Positions 50,722 through 59,735 of a stretch of 64,000 bases of DNA are shown piece by piece; positions within the stretch are counted from its first letter, which is position 1, and each line of letters begins with the position of its first letter. Made by a program: the position numbers and the translations under genes. The stretch is from Actinomycetota bacterium. GTDB taxonomy: Bacteria; Actinomycetota; Rubrobacteria; Rubrobacterales; Rubrobacteraceae. Location of the stretch: positions 51,209 through 115,208 of the forward strand of contig CADDYV010000005.1 in assembly GCA_902810695.1 (NCBI GenBank), given 5' to 3'. The notes beneath the pieces were generated by a model that did no database searches, was not told the origin of the DNA, and was given only the letters and a program-made list of their open reading frames with translations.

Positions 50722-51759
50722 TTACGGCATGATAGCGACCTTGATGCCCTCGCCGCTCGCCGACTTCTCGATGGCCTCTGCCGCGGACTCCAGCGGGAAG
50801 CGGTGGGTTACCATCTCTTCCACACGAACGCGGCCACTCTCTATCATGCGCAGGGCCACTTCGTAATCCGAGCGCCGGGCATCGGAGCTTCCGGTAACCT
50901 CCAGCTCGTTGTAGTGGATCAGGTTGGCCTCGATATCGGACCAGCCCGCGCCCGCAAGCCCGGCGAAGATGTTGACCCGGCCACCCTTGCGCGCCAGCCT
51001 CAGAGCGTCGTTGACGAGTTTTGGAACCCCGATGCAGATGATCACCGAGTCGGCCCCGAGCCCTCCGGTGGCTTCCGAGACCACTTCGGGGAGATCCTCG
51101 CTCGCAGGGTCTACGGTAACGTGGGCTCCGAGTTTCCGGGCGAAGTCGCGGCGGGATTCTGAGGGTTCGCTCACGATCACGGTCCGCGCGCCCGCCAGGA
51201 GCGCGAGTTGCGTGTGGAACATCCCGATGGGGCCGCATCCCAGGATCAAAACCACATCATCTACCCCGATCCTGGAGCGGCGATGCCCGTTGACGCAGCA
51301 GGAGAGGGGCTCCGCCAGCGCCAGGTGCTCAGGTGGCAGGTCTTCTTTTGCGACGAACAGGTTGCCCGCCTCGACAGCCGCGGCGGGGATGCGGGTGTAC
51401 TCTTCCAGGCCCCCGTCCGTGTCGTAGCCCATGATGCGGGGATTCGTGCAGGAGTTCTCCATCCCGCGCTTGCAGTAGTAGCAGCGTCCGCAGGAAATCA
51501 CCGGCGCCATCGCCACCGGAGCACCGACCTCGTATCCCCGGACGTTCTTGCCAACCCCGGCGACGCGGCCTGCGAACTCGTGGCCTATGACGGTGCCGCG
51601 CTCGATCCCGGCGGTCTTCTCTCCGCGCAGGATGCGCACGTCGGTGCCGCAGACCGTGTTGGCCCCGACCTTGATAAGGACCTCGCCGGGCCCAATCTCC
51701 GGCGTCTCGACCTCTGCGATCTCCAACTCGCCCGGTCTTCTGAAGATGGCGGCGATCAT
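50722..51759 (-). CDS. Zinc-dependent medium-chain polyol dehydrogenase
   Basis: A 345-residue MDR enzyme. Catalytic zinc: Cys in NTVCGTDV, GHEFAG (His-Glu) and EPLSC; structural zinc: CGRCYYCKRGMENSC. The NAD(P) fold is VLILGCGPIGMFHTQLALLAGA, followed by VIVSEPSESRR (an NAD-type acidic end). Sorbitol, xylitol, L-arabinitol or threonine dehydrogenases share this layout. Pairing with XylB suggests oxidation of xylitol or arabinitol to D-xylulose. It is first in its operon and diverges from the aldolase operon. Confidence 0.85.
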   Translation of the reverse strand: MIAAIFRRPGELEIAEVETPEIGPGEVLIKVGANTVCGTDVRILRGEKTAGIERGTVIGHEFAGRVAGVGKNVRGYEVGAPVAMAPVISCGRCYYCKRGMENSCTNPRIMGYDTDGGLEEYTRIPAAAVEAGNLFVAKEDLPPEHLALAEPLSCCVNGHRRSRIGVDDVVLILGCGPIGMFHTQLALLAGARTVIVSEPSESRRDFARKLGAHVTVDPASEDLPEVVSEATGGLGADSVIICIGVPKLVNDALRLARKGGRVNIFAGLAGAGWSDIEANLIHYNELEVTGSSDARRSDYEVALRMIESGRVRVEEMVTHRFPLESAAEAIEKSASGEGIKVAIMP

Positions 51760-52005
51760 GTAGAGGCCCCTCGCTGACAGAACTGGTTGGCTCTCGAGTA
51801 TACGTTCCCTACGAGGACGAAGGAGTAATTCTTATGTAGCTTGGCAGAAGCTTCGAGTATGCTTTCCGCGTGTTCTTTCACCTCACTGCGAACGATACCG
51901 TCTCATGTATCGCAGGGCAAGGTGCCCTCCGGCGGCGGGGTTCCGGATCGTGTAGCCTGCGTGGAATAATCTGAGAAAATGTACAGTATCAAACAAGGAG
52001 GTAGA
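51760..52005. promoter_or_regulatory. Shared control region of two divergent sugar operons
   Basis: 246 bases with several candidate sites. TCGAGTATACGTTCC (51794-51808) recurs as TCGAGTATGCTTTCC (51853-51867), a 13/15 direct repeat 59 bases apart. AGGGCA-AGG-TGCCCT (51914-51928) is a small palindrome. TAATCT (51967-51972) is a plausible -10 for the rightward operon. The minus strand has TATACT (51802-51797) within the first repeat, a possible -10 for the dehydrogenase gene. Confidence 0.4.
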
Positions 52006-52800
52006 TTGGACGGCGCGGAGCTGAGGTTGGGGAGGTTGTTCGATCGGGATAGCGGGCGTGCTTTCATCGCGGCGTTCGACCACGGCCTGGCAGCCGGGGT
52101 GCCGCCGGGGGCCGGTAGACCTCTGGAGATCGTGGAGAGGCTAATCGCCTGCGAGCCGGACGGGATTCTTCTCTCGCCGGGGATGCTCAAAAAGTCCGCA
52201 CATCTCTTCGCTTTCCGGGGAGCGCCCGTGCCTCTGCTGCGGGCCGACTTCGCTTTTCTGAACGAACACCTGAAAGAGACCGGCGAAGGGTACCGGGTGC
52301 TGTGCACTCCGGCTGAGGCGGCGGCGCTGGGAGCCGGGTGCGTGGTGATGTTTCTGATCCTGGGCGTCGAGGCGGGCGAGGTCTTCGCCGATAACGCCGC
52401 CGCTGTGGCAGGTGCGGCGCGCGAGGCGCACGAAGTCGGGCTTCCGCTGATGGTAGAAGCCACCCTGTGGGGCTCGCGCATCGCCGACAAACGCGACCCG
52501 GAGCTTCTGGCGTTCGTGTGCAGGCTGGCCGCCGAACTCGGGGCGGATGCGATCAAAACCGAATACACCGGCGATCCGGAGAGGATGGCTACGGTAGTCG
52601 AGGGCTGTCCGGTCCCGATTCTTACCCTGGGCGGGCCCAAGACCGACTCCGAAGAGGCGCTTCTGGGAGCCACCCGTGGGGCGATGGAAGCCGGGGTCAG
52701 GGGAGTGGTGTACGGCAGAAACATCTGGCAGGCTGAGAACCCGCAAAAGATCTCCGCTTCCATCCGGGAAGTTGTCCACGGCGTCTACGCGAGGAGTTAG
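52006..52800 (+). CDS. Class I DhnA/FbaB-type aldolase
   Basis: Start choice: TTG 52006 follows a strong AAGGAGGT and gives 264 residues; ATG 51979 is in frame upstream but lies where transcription should begin. The TIM-barrel features are IAAFDHGLAAGVPPG, the Schiff-base Lys in GADAIKTEYTGDPERM, and the phosphate-binding TLGGPKTDSEEALL and VVYGRNIWQ. Relatives include archaeal-type fructose-bisphosphate aldolase, LsrF and sulfofructose-phosphate aldolase. It probably cleaves a ketose phosphate made by the kinases downstream. Confidence 0.82.
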   Translation: MDGAELRLGRLFDRDSGRAFIAAFDHGLAAGVPPGAGRPLEIVERLIACEPDGILLSPGMLKKSAHLFAFRGAPVPLLRADFAFLNEHLKETGEGYRVLCTPAEAAALGAGCVVMFLILGVEAGEVFADNAAAVAGAAREAHEVGLPLMVEATLWGSRIADKRDPELLAFVCRLAAELGADAIKTEYTGDPERMATVVEGCPVPILTLGGPKTDSEEALLGATRGAMEAGVRGVVYGRNIWQAENPQKISASIREVVHGVYARS

Positions 52801-52806
52801 CTTTCT

Positions 52807-53859
52807 TTGGAAACACTCGTCGTCGGCGACTTGCTCGTCTCTTCCGGGAGCTTGCGCGAGGCTATCGAGAAAGAGCTTGGCGAAGGCTTCGGACCTGTCA
52901 GGGAGGTGGTCTGGAAAGGGGAGAGCGTTGAGAGGCAGCACCACCTTCAGCAGATAATGGAAAGGGAGGGACCGGAAGCCGTCCCCACGCCCGAGGAGAT
53001 CGTCGGGGCAGTTGGGGAAGCGAAGATTCTGGCGGTGCACTTCGCGCCTGTTCCGAGGGCTACCTTCGAAGCCGGACGCAGCCTCAAGGTTGTGATCGTG
53101 GCGCGAGCGGGATACGAGAACGTGAACGTGGAGGCCGCGGGCGAGAACGACGTTGCGGTGGTGAACATCCAGGGGCGCAATGCCCCAGCCGTGGCCGAGC
53201 AGGCCATCGCCCTGATGCTCGCGGAGTCGAGAGACATCGCCCGTGCCGACGCCGGGATAAAGCTCGGGCGGTGGCCCAAAGCGTTTCCCGGACCTTCCTA
53301 CGAGCTCGGCGGGCGGACGGTCGGCCTGATCGGGTTCGGCCACGTCGGGAGACAGCTTGCGAAGAGGATCTCCGGCTTCAAGGTCAGGCTTCTCGTCTAC
53401 GACCCTTACGTGAGTGGAAAGACCATCTCCTCTTACGGGGGTGAGAAGGTCGGCGAGATGGAACGCATCTTCCGCGAGTCCGACTTCGTGAGCCTGCACG
53501 CGCGGCTGACGGAAGAGACGCGGCGATTTATCGGGCGGGAACAATTCGAGCAGATGAAGCCCACCGCCTACTTCATAAACAACGCCCGCAGCAGGATGGT
53601 TCGCTACGACGAGCTGTACGAAGTCCTGAAGGAGGGCCGGATCGCCGGAGCGGCCCTCGACGTGCACGATGAGGAACCCCTGCCCGAAGACAGCCCGTGG
53701 CGCAGGCTGGAGAACGTTACCCTCACCCCGCACATCGCCGGGGCGACGCTGGATACCGGCGAAAACACGGTGCGGCTGGTCGCCGAGGCGGTTCGGGAGT
53801 TCGCCGAGACCGGACGTTGCAAAAATACGGTGAATGCGGCGGCTCTGGAGCAGGCGTGA
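52807..53859 (+). CDS. D-2-hydroxyacid dehydrogenase family protein
   Basis: A 350-residue enzyme starting at TTG six bases after the aldolase. NAD fold VGLIGFGHVGRQLAKRISGF; catalytic Arg in INNARSRMVRYDEL, Glu in HDEEPLPEDSPW and His in LTPHIAGATLDTGENTV. The N-terminal catalytic domain has VARAGYENVNVEAAGENDVAVVNIQGRNAPAVAEQ, like phosphoglycerate and glyoxylate/hydroxypyruvate reductases. In this operon it may reduce an aldolase product or oxidise a sugar acid. Its stop overlaps the next GTG. Confidence 0.85.
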   Translation: METLVVGDLLVSSGSLREAIEKELGEGFGPVREVVWKGESVERQHHLQQIMEREGPEAVPTPEEIVGAVGEAKILAVHFAPVPRATFEAGRSLKVVIVARAGYENVNVEAAGENDVAVVNIQGRNAPAVAEQAIALMLAESRDIARADAGIKLGRWPKAFPGPSYELGGRTVGLIGFGHVGRQLAKRISGFKVRLLVYDPYVSGKTISSYGGEKVGEMERIFRESDFVSLHARLTEETRRFIGREQFEQMKPTAYFINNARSRMVRYDELYEVLKEGRIAGAALDVHDEEPLPEDSPWRRLENVTLTPHIAGATLDTGENTVRLVAEAVREFAETGRCKNTVNAAALEQA

Positions 53860-55364
53860 GCTTCCTGCTCGGCGTAGACTGCGGCCTGAGCGTTACCAAA
53901 GCGGTTGTTTTCGACGAAAACGCTCGTCCGAAGGGTTCGGGGGCTGTAAACAATACGCAACGAAGTCCCCATCCCCGCTGGGTCGAGCAGGACATGGAAG
54001 AGCTGTGGGAGAGTTGCAGGGACGCCATCCGAGTGGCTCTGAGGGAAGCCGGTATCGGTGGAGCAGAGGTTGCGGGCATCGGCATCGCGGGTTATGGCGA
54101 CAGCGTCTTCCTGGTAGACGGTGCTGGCCGGCCTGTCAGGCCGGCGGTGCTCTCCCTCGACTCCAGGGCGAGCGGCGTGCTGGACCGCTGGAAGGAATCT
54201 GAGGTTTCAGAGAAAGTGGGCGGGATCGGCGCGCGCTCGCGTGCTGTTCTGGGCTGGATCCGGGAGCACGAGCCTGAAGCCCTGGAGAGCACCCGGTGGG
54301 TACTTTCCGCCAAAGACTGGCTCCGATACCGGCTGACCGGGGAGTACGCCACCGACCCCACCGAAGCAAGCGCCGGTTATGCCGATCTCCAAACCCGCAA
54401 GTACGCGCCGGAGCTGCTCTCCCTCTACGATCTGGAGGAGATCCAGGACAGGCTCCCGCCGATAACCGGATGCGCAGAGGTGGCTGGCGAGGTTGCCCCG
54501 GAAGCGGCAGAAGCCACGGGCCTCGCCACCGGGACGCCGGTGGTTGCAGGGGCTCATGATATAGACGCGAGTGCGGTAGGCGTTGGCTGCACCGGGCCCG
54601 GAGTCCTGGTCGTGATCGCCGGTACCTGGTGCAACAACGAGGTGGTATCGGATCAGGTTGTAACGGGTCGGGGATGGATCTGCCGCAACTTCGTGGAGCC
54701 GGGGCTCTGGATGAACGTCTCGGGCTCTCCGGGCTCGGCCTCCAACCTGGAGTGGTTCGTCCGGCAACTCTGCCCGGTTGAGGTCGAGCAGGCAAAAAAG
54801 AACGGCAAATCTCCGTTCGATTTCATTGGCGCGGAGGTCGAGGGCGTGCTGGACGAAAGGGCGGAGGTTTTCTGCCATCCCTTCCTTTACGGTTCGCCCT
54901 ACGGCGGCGTAGCGAGCGGTGGTTTCTTCGGGCTTAGGGGATGGCACACTCGCGCCCACTTCTTGCGGGCGCTCCTGGAAGGTATTACGTTCAACCACAA
55001 GACCCACGCGGATATCCTGGAGTCCCACTTCGGATTCAACCGCGTCCGTCTTACCGGCGGCGGTGCGAGAAGCGCACTCTGGAGCCAGATGTTCGCCGAT
55101 GTCCTGGATTTCCCGGTCGAGGTAACGGACGTTGAGGAGACGGGTTCTCTGGGTGCCGCCATCCTGGCCGGGATAGGCGTGGGTGTCTACGACTCTCTGG
55201 AGGACGCCCGGGAGAGGACGATCCGCATTCTCCGCACCCACGAGCCCGACCCCGAGGGGCACGACCGGCTCGCGGAAGCCTACGAGACCTACAAAGCTCT
55301 CGTTGAGGCGATGATCCCGCTCTGGCCCAGGCTAGATGAGGGCGCGGTGGGGGAGGGACCGTGA
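53856..55364 (+). CDS. FGGY-family carbohydrate kinase
   Basis: A 502-residue kinase beginning at GTG 53856 in a GTGA overlap with the previous stop. FGGY motifs: LLGVDCGLSVTKAVVFDENA, GVAGIGIAGYGDSVFLVDG, LSLDSRASGVLDRW, KDWLRYRLTGEYATDPTEAS, AGAHDIDASAVGVGC, and LTGGGARSALWSQMFADVL. It resembles L-xylulose/L-ribulose-type and AI-2-type (LsrK) kinases more than xylulokinase, and differs from XylB nearby. The substrate is likely a ketose or sugar acid. It ends in another GTGA overlap with the PfkB kinase. Confidence 0.87.
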   Translation: MSFLLGVDCGLSVTKAVVFDENARPKGSGAVNNTQRSPHPRWVEQDMEELWESCRDAIRVALREAGIGGAEVAGIGIAGYGDSVFLVDGAGRPVRPAVLSLDSRASGVLDRWKESEVSEKVGGIGARSRAVLGWIREHEPEALESTRWVLSAKDWLRYRLTGEYATDPTEASAGYADLQTRKYAPELLSLYDLEEIQDRLPPITGCAEVAGEVAPEAAEATGLATGTPVVAGAHDIDASAVGVGCTGPGVLVVIAGTWCNNEVVSDQVVTGRGWICRNFVEPGLWMNVSGSPGSASNLEWFVRQLCPVEVEQAKKNGKSPFDFIGAEVEGVLDERAEVFCHPFLYGSPYGGVASGGFFGLRGWHTRAHFLRALLEGITFNHKTHADILESHFGFNRVRLTGGGARSALWSQMFADVLDFPVEVTDVEETGSLGAAILAGIGVGVYDSLEDARERTIRILRTHEPDPEGHDRLAEAYETYKALVEAMIPLWPRLDEGAVGEGP

Positions 55365-56305
55365 TCCTCTGCGTCGGCGGGACGCCCGCGATGCAGCGGA
55401 CGCTGCGCTTCAAGAGCTTCATGATGGGAGGTGTGAACCGGGCTTACGAGCTACAGGTAACGGCTTCGGGAAAAGTCTCGAACGCCGCGCGAGTCGCGGC
55501 AACGCTCGGCGACGAGGTGCTCGCGATCAGCTTTCTGGGCGGGGATTCGGGGCGGTTTGTAGCCCGCGCGCTGCAAGGCGACGGCGTGCCATGCGAGCCG
55601 GTCTGGGTGGAAAGCGACGCTCCCACGCGCACCTGCATCACCCTGATCCCGGACAAAGGTCCCGTAACCGAGCTGGTCGAGGAGGCGCCGCCGGTCTCCG
55701 CAAAAGACGTATCAGCCCTGGAGAATGCGGTAGCCGATCATCTACCCCGGGCAGAGGCACTGTGCCTGATCGGGAGCCTCCCGCCCGGCGTTCCAGAGGA
55801 CCTCTACTCCCGGCTTACGGAGAAGGCGAATAAATCCGGCATCCCGACCCTGGTTGATGCCCAGCACGCGCTGCTGAGAAAAGCCCTTGCCAGCCGTCCC
55901 TTCATCGCCAAACCCAACCTCGAAGAAGCCGCTGCCGCGCTGGATCTTTCGCGCAGCGGCAATAATGAGACGGATGCCCGCGCCGCGGTTGCCGCGCTCA
56001 CCGAGAGGGGTGCGGAGTGGGCCCTGGTCTCGACCGGGAAGGCCGGCTCCGTTCTCGGGAAATCATCCGGCGAGATGTGGCGTGTCGAACCCCCGGAAGT
56101 CGAATCCGTAAACCCCATTGGCTCCGGGGACTCGATGGCCGCGGGGTTGCTTTTTTCCCTGGCCCGCGGCGCGTCCGTACCGGAAGCCGCCGTCTACGGG
56201 ACCGCCTGCGCCGCCGCCAACACCCTGACGCCCACCGCGGGCGTGGTCCGTACCGAAGATGTGGAGGCTTTGCTCCCGCGCGTACGGCTGATGAGACTGG
56301 CTTGA
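55361..56305 (+). CDS. PfkB-family sugar (phosphate) kinase
   Basis: A 314-residue ribokinase-superfamily enzyme from GTG 55361 (four-base overlap). It has ILCVGGTPAMQRTLRF, the modified substrate loop VTASGKVSNAARVAATLGDEV, LIGSLPPGVPEDLYSRL and the catalytic NPIGSGDSMAAGLLFSLARG. It is of the 1-phosphofructokinase/tagatose-6-P kinase branch, so it may add a second phosphate to the product of the FGGY kinase before aldol cleavage. It converges with the isomerase gene across three bases. Confidence 0.85.
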   Translation: MILCVGGTPAMQRTLRFKSFMMGGVNRAYELQVTASGKVSNAARVAATLGDEVLAISFLGGDSGRFVARALQGDGVPCEPVWVESDAPTRTCITLIPDKGPVTELVEEAPPVSAKDVSALENAVADHLPRAEALCLIGSLPPGVPEDLYSRLTEKANKSGIPTLVDAQHALLRKALASRPFIAKPNLEEAAAALDLSRSGNNETDARAAVAALTERGAEWALVSTGKAGSVLGKSSGEMWRVEPPEVESVNPIGSGDSMAAGLLFSLARGASVPEAAVYGTACAAANTLTPTAGVVRTEDVEALLPRVRLMRLA

Positions 56306-56308
56306 TGG

Positions 56309-57385
56309 TTAAGCGTGCCCTTTCGAGCGCATCTCCTGATGGCGCCTGACGATCTCGGCTTCATACCCCTCATCCAATCCCAGAACGCGGTACACGGCCT
56401 TCTGGCCGGAGAGGGCGTCGGCGCTGTTTTTCGCTTCCTTCAGCGCACTCCGGTCTATCTTCTTCGCCAGGTCCCAGATGAACTCCTGGTGCAATATGGC
56501 GCGCCTCACCGCCGCTACCTGATCTTCGGTGTAGGGGTAGAGGTCGAAGCCCATCCTCTCGCCGTTGTCTCCATAGCCCGCGTCCTGAAGGGTCTGTGAA
56601 AGCTCTAAAGCCTGCATAAAGAAGTTGGTGCCCACCACGTTATCGTCGTCGAAGGTGCCCCAGCCATCGTTCGCGTGTTGGTGACCGAGCTTGCCTTCCT
56701 GGGCGAGAAGTTCGGCGTACTCGGCGAGGTTTTCGCCGTTCATGATCAGGTGCTGCCAGTCCATGTTTACGAGCAGGTTTTGGGTGTCCACCCCAAGCGC
56801 ATTGACCTTCTGGATCGTAAAGAGCGTCATCCCGATGTTCTGCATCAGGATCTTCATCGCGGGCTCGCTGTTTTTGTGCTCCAGAAAGACCTTGACATCC
56901 TTCTCGTTGGCGTGGTCCGTGATCTCGGCTATCCCCTCGACGAAGGCGCGCCAGGCCTCGGCGTAGGGTCTCTGGAAGGGATAGTTGTACCCCTCGGCTC
57001 CAGGCCAGATTATGAAGTTCGCGCCTATCTCGGAGGCCAGATCCACGCCTCGTTTCAGAGTGTCTATGCCCTGGCGCCTCAGTCCGTTATCGGGATTGAT
57101 GAGGGCTCCGAGGGCGTAGGTGGGGTCGGTGTGCAGCCCGGCGGCGATCGCGGGCAGATCCATCCCGTGACCTTCGAGTATTTCGAGTATTTCGGAGACG
57201 TTATCCTCGTTTACCTCGCCAGGATAGTGATACTCCAGGCCATCGAGTATGTCGGAGAGCCCATCGGCCACCCTTCTGGTCTTCTCGACCATGCTCTCTT
57301 TCGCAGCTTCGGGATGGTAGCCGGGCGGCACGAAGCGGGTAACCGAAGGCCCGAAAGCCCAGACTCCGACCGAGTTCTTTAGCAT
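56309..57385 (-). CDS. TIM-barrel sugar isomerase (xylose isomerase-like)
   Basis: A 358-residue AP-endonuclease-2/xylose-isomerase-type barrel. It has EYHYPGEVNEDN, FIIWPGAEGYNYPFQRPYAEAW, VKVFLEHKNSEPAMK (metal Glu), LLVNMDWQHLIMNGENLAEYAEL (metal Asp), LGHQHANDGWGTFDDDNVVGT (metal His/Asp) and MGFDLYPYTEDQ. Classical XylA has similar spacing but is longer. It may isomerise xylose or another aldose. It is the last gene of the seven-gene leftward operon, 39 bases after GH5. Confidence 0.8.
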   Translation of the reverse strand: MLKNSVGVWAFGPSVTRFVPPGYHPEAAKESMVEKTRRVADGLSDILDGLEYHYPGEVNEDNVSEILEILEGHGMDLPAIAAGLHTDPTYALGALINPDNGLRRQGIDTLKRGVDLASEIGANFIIWPGAEGYNYPFQRPYAEAWRAFVEGIAEITDHANEKDVKVFLEHKNSEPAMKILMQNIGMTLFTIQKVNALGVDTQNLLVNMDWQHLIMNGENLAEYAELLAQEGKLGHQHANDGWGTFDDDNVVGTNFFMQALELSQTLQDAGYGDNGERMGFDLYPYTEDQVAAVRRAILHQEFIWDLAKKIDRSALKEAKNSADALSGQKAVYRVLGLDEGYEAEIVRRHQEMRSKGHA

Positions 57386-57424
57386 ATAGTCTTCGCTCCT
57401 TTCTACGCTCGGATAACTCTGCTT

Positions 57425-58837
57425 CTATTGTCCGACAGCCGGGAGCTTCGCGTGGCGGGAGAGGATCTCCGCGAGCTTCGTTCGCTGCACGCAGTTCTCG
57501 AAGCGGAATGAGCGCATTATCTCGTCTATCTCGTCCTCCGACACGCCGCGGAACCTCTCGGCGAACTCCGGCACCAGCGGCTCCGAGAGCAGGATGTGGC
57601 GCACAAGCTGCTCGATGTCCCGCTGGGCTCCGAACGGGAACGGCGAGTAATCCGGGAACTCCCGCTTGAAGAGCCTCTCCAGCGGCTCCATCACGTCTCT
57701 GATGTGCTCGTCGGTGGTGCCCCAGGAGTCGGCACCCAGGCGCACCTTCTTCTCCAGCACGGGCTTTATGCGCTCCATGTAGGGAGAATCGGGTGCGGCG
57801 TAGACAACGCCCTGCAGCCCGATATCCTTGTAGAGCCAGATGGACCAGCTCACCTGGTGGTTGTCGTATATCTCCAACTGATCCTCCAGCACCCGGTAGC
57901 GCGCCTCGTGGCTCTCCGGGTCCCACTGCGGGTAGACGGGCCCGAACTCTCCCACCCAGATATGCGTTCCGTGGTCGAGCATGTAGCGACTCCTTCTGAG
58001 GAAGGTCTCCTCGAGCGCCTCTCTGTCCACGTACTCGCCGCGGGAGACGCCGGGGTAGGGGCCGCCGTCCACGAAGCCCGGCAGCGCGTAGTCGTGGTTG
58101 GCGTAGACCACGCCCTCCCACGGCTCGCCGAACATGTGGAAGTCCTGCGAGTAACGGTTGCCCTCCAGGAAGATCAGGTGGTTCGGGTCCGCCGAGCGGA
58201 TCGCCTCGTACAGCCGCCGGTAGACCGGCATGATCATCCCCTCCGAAGGGTCGGCGGGCTCGTTGATCGGGTTGTAGCCCGCGACCCAGGGGTTGTCCCT
58301 GTACCGGTCCGCGATGGCCTCCCACAGGTGCGCCGCCCGGTCCTGGAAGTGCCGGTGCTTCCAGAAGAAGGCCTTGTGGGTGGGGTTGTCCGAGTGCCAG
58401 TGCTGGTTCTGGTAGCCGGGCAGCGCGTGAAGGTCGATGATCGTGTAGATGTTGTGCCGGGCGCAAAGCTCTATCACCCGGTCCAGGTGCCTGAAGCCCT
58501 CTTCCTTTATCTCGAAAGGCTCCATGTCGTCCTCGAAGTGGCGATAGTTGATGGGAAGCCGCAGGCAGTTGAGGCCCAGTGAGGAGATGAAGCGGGCATC
58601 TTCTTCCTCAAAGAAATATTGCAGGAAGCGGTCGAAGAAGATCTCGTACTTCTCCTGGCCGAGGACCTCGCGCACCGCCTCGCGCTGCGCCTCCTCGTTC
58701 GCCGGGTAGCCGGTGATGAAGTTCTCCATGTTCATCCAGCCGCCCAGGCCGAACCCGCGCAGCAGGACGGGGTTGCCCTCCCCGTCGAGTATCTGCGAGC
58801 CGCGAACGCTCAAGAATCCGTCGTTTGCCACCGGCAT
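57425..58837 (-). CDS. Glycoside hydrolase family 5-type enzyme
   Basis: A 470-residue clan-A hydrolase: LRGFGLGGWMNMENFITGYP, LGLNCLRLPINYRHFED, YTIIDLHALPGYQNQHWHSDN, the acid/base Glu193 in GYNPINEPADP and the nucleophile Glu297 in IWVGEFGPVY. There is no signal peptide, so it acts in the cytoplasm on imported oligosaccharides. GH5 covers cellulases, mannanases and xylan-linked activities; the subfamily is not assignable by eye. GGAAGGAGGAG precedes the ATG. Confidence 0.87.
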   Translation of the reverse strand: MPVANDGFLSVRGSQILDGEGNPVLLRGFGLGGWMNMENFITGYPANEEAQREAVREVLGQEKYEIFFDRFLQYFFEEEDARFISSLGLNCLRLPINYRHFEDDMEPFEIKEEGFRHLDRVIELCARHNIYTIIDLHALPGYQNQHWHSDNPTHKAFFWKHRHFQDRAAHLWEAIADRYRDNPWVAGYNPINEPADPSEGMIMPVYRRLYEAIRSADPNHLIFLEGNRYSQDFHMFGEPWEGVVYANHDYALPGFVDGGPYPGVSRGEYVDREALEETFLRRSRYMLDHGTHIWVGEFGPVYPQWDPESHEARYRVLEDQLEIYDNHQVSWSIWLYKDIGLQGVVYAAPDSPYMERIKPVLEKKVRLGADSWGTTDEHIRDVMEPLERLFKREFPDYSPFPFGAQRDIEQLVRHILLSEPLVPEFAERFRGVSEDEIDEIMRSFRFENCVQRTKLAEILSRHAKLPAVGQ

Positions 58838-58862
58838 CTCCTCCTTCCGGTTGTCGTATGTT

Positions 58863-59735
58863 CTACTTGCCGAAGCCCGCGGTAAGCCCGCCGAGCAACT
58901 GGCGCCGGGCGATCACGTAGAGCACGATGATCGGCAGCACCGAGAGGAAGACCGCCGCCATGAGCCCGGGCACGTTCACCCCGTACTGCCCCTGAAACTG
59001 CTGTAGCGCCAGCGGCAGGGTCTGGATGTTGGAGCTCTGCGTCAGGATGAGGGGGAACAGGAAGTTGTTCCACACCTGCAGCGCGTTGTAGATGACCACG
59101 GTGATGAGCGCGGGCCTGGAGAGCGGGAAGACCAGGCTTCTCAGTATGCGGAAGTGGCCGCTGCCGTCGAGAACCATCGAGTCGTAGAGCTCGTTCGGGA
59201 TGTCGCGGATGAAGTTCACCAGTATCAGGACCGTGAGCGGTATCCCGAAGGCCACCTGCGGCGGGATCAGGCCGTAGAGCGTGTCGTAGAGCCCGATGTG
59301 GACGATGAGCACGTAGATCGGGATGATCGCCGCCTGCAGCGGGATGGCGAGCCCCAGCAGGAGCACCCGGAAGGTGATCTGTACCACCCTGCTCCTGATC
59401 CTGGCTATCGCGTAGGCCGCGAGCAGCGAGACCGCCACGATCAGCGCCACGCTTATCACGGTGACGAAGGCGCTGTTCAGGAAGTAGAGCCCTATCCCGT
59501 TGCCGATCACGCTCAGGTAGTTCTCCGCCGTAGGGTTCGAGGGGGGAAGCCACAGGCTCCCGCTCAGGAACCCCGCCTGGGTCCTGAGGCTGGTGATGAA
59601 CATGTAGTAGACGGGGTAGAACGCTATGACGAACCATACCAGCCCCAACAGGAGCGGGATGGGGTTGGGCAATAGCCTCCTGACCCGCGCCGGCTTCGCG
59701 GCCTCCCTCGTTCGCATGCCCTGCTCGACGGCCAT
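58863..59735 (-). CDS. Sugar ABC transporter permease (MalG type)
   Basis: A 290-residue CUT1 permease with six TM helices. The EAA loop, YDSMVLDGSGHFRILRSLVFPLSRPAL, docks on the ATPase. It starts directly after the stop of the other permease (no gap). No ATP-binding gene is in this operon, so a shared MsiK-type ATPase elsewhere is likely, as in many Actinobacteria. Confidence 0.93.
   Translation of the reverse strand: MAVEQGMRTREAAKPARVRRLLPNPIPLLLGLVWFVIAFYPVYYMFITSLRTQAGFLSGSLWLPPSNPTAENYLSVIGNGIGLYFLNSAFVTVISVALIVAVSLLAAYAIARIRSRVVQITFRVLLLGLAIPLQAAIIPIYVLIVHIGLYDTLYGLIPPQVAFGIPLTVLILVNFIRDIPNELYDSMVLDGSGHFRILRSLVFPLSRPALITVVIYNALQVWNNFLFPLILTQSSNIQTLPLALQQFQGQYGVNVPGLMAAVFLSVLPIIVLYVIARRQLLGGLTAGFGK

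Noticed and set aside
50669..51238. Long N-terminal extension of the xylulokinase frame
   Set aside because: It is antisense-type sequence in another frame of the dehydrogenase gene, and GTG 50668 gives the normal kinase length and start.
53697..53855. N-terminal extension of the FGGY kinase frame
   Set aside because: It lies within the dehydrogenase coding sequence; the GTGA overlap at 53856 gives the expected start LLGVDCG.
52006..56305. Sulfoquinovose (sulfo-EMP) pathway
   Set aside because: Aldolase and PfkB kinase types fit, but no sulfoquinovosidase (GH31), SQ isomerase or sulfolactaldehyde reductase of the known types is present, and an FGGY kinase is not part of that route.
57175..57205. 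Repeats of TTCGAGTATT in the isomerase gene
   Set aside because: They encode a repeated Glu-Ile-Leu-Glu segment of the protein; not a regulatory site.
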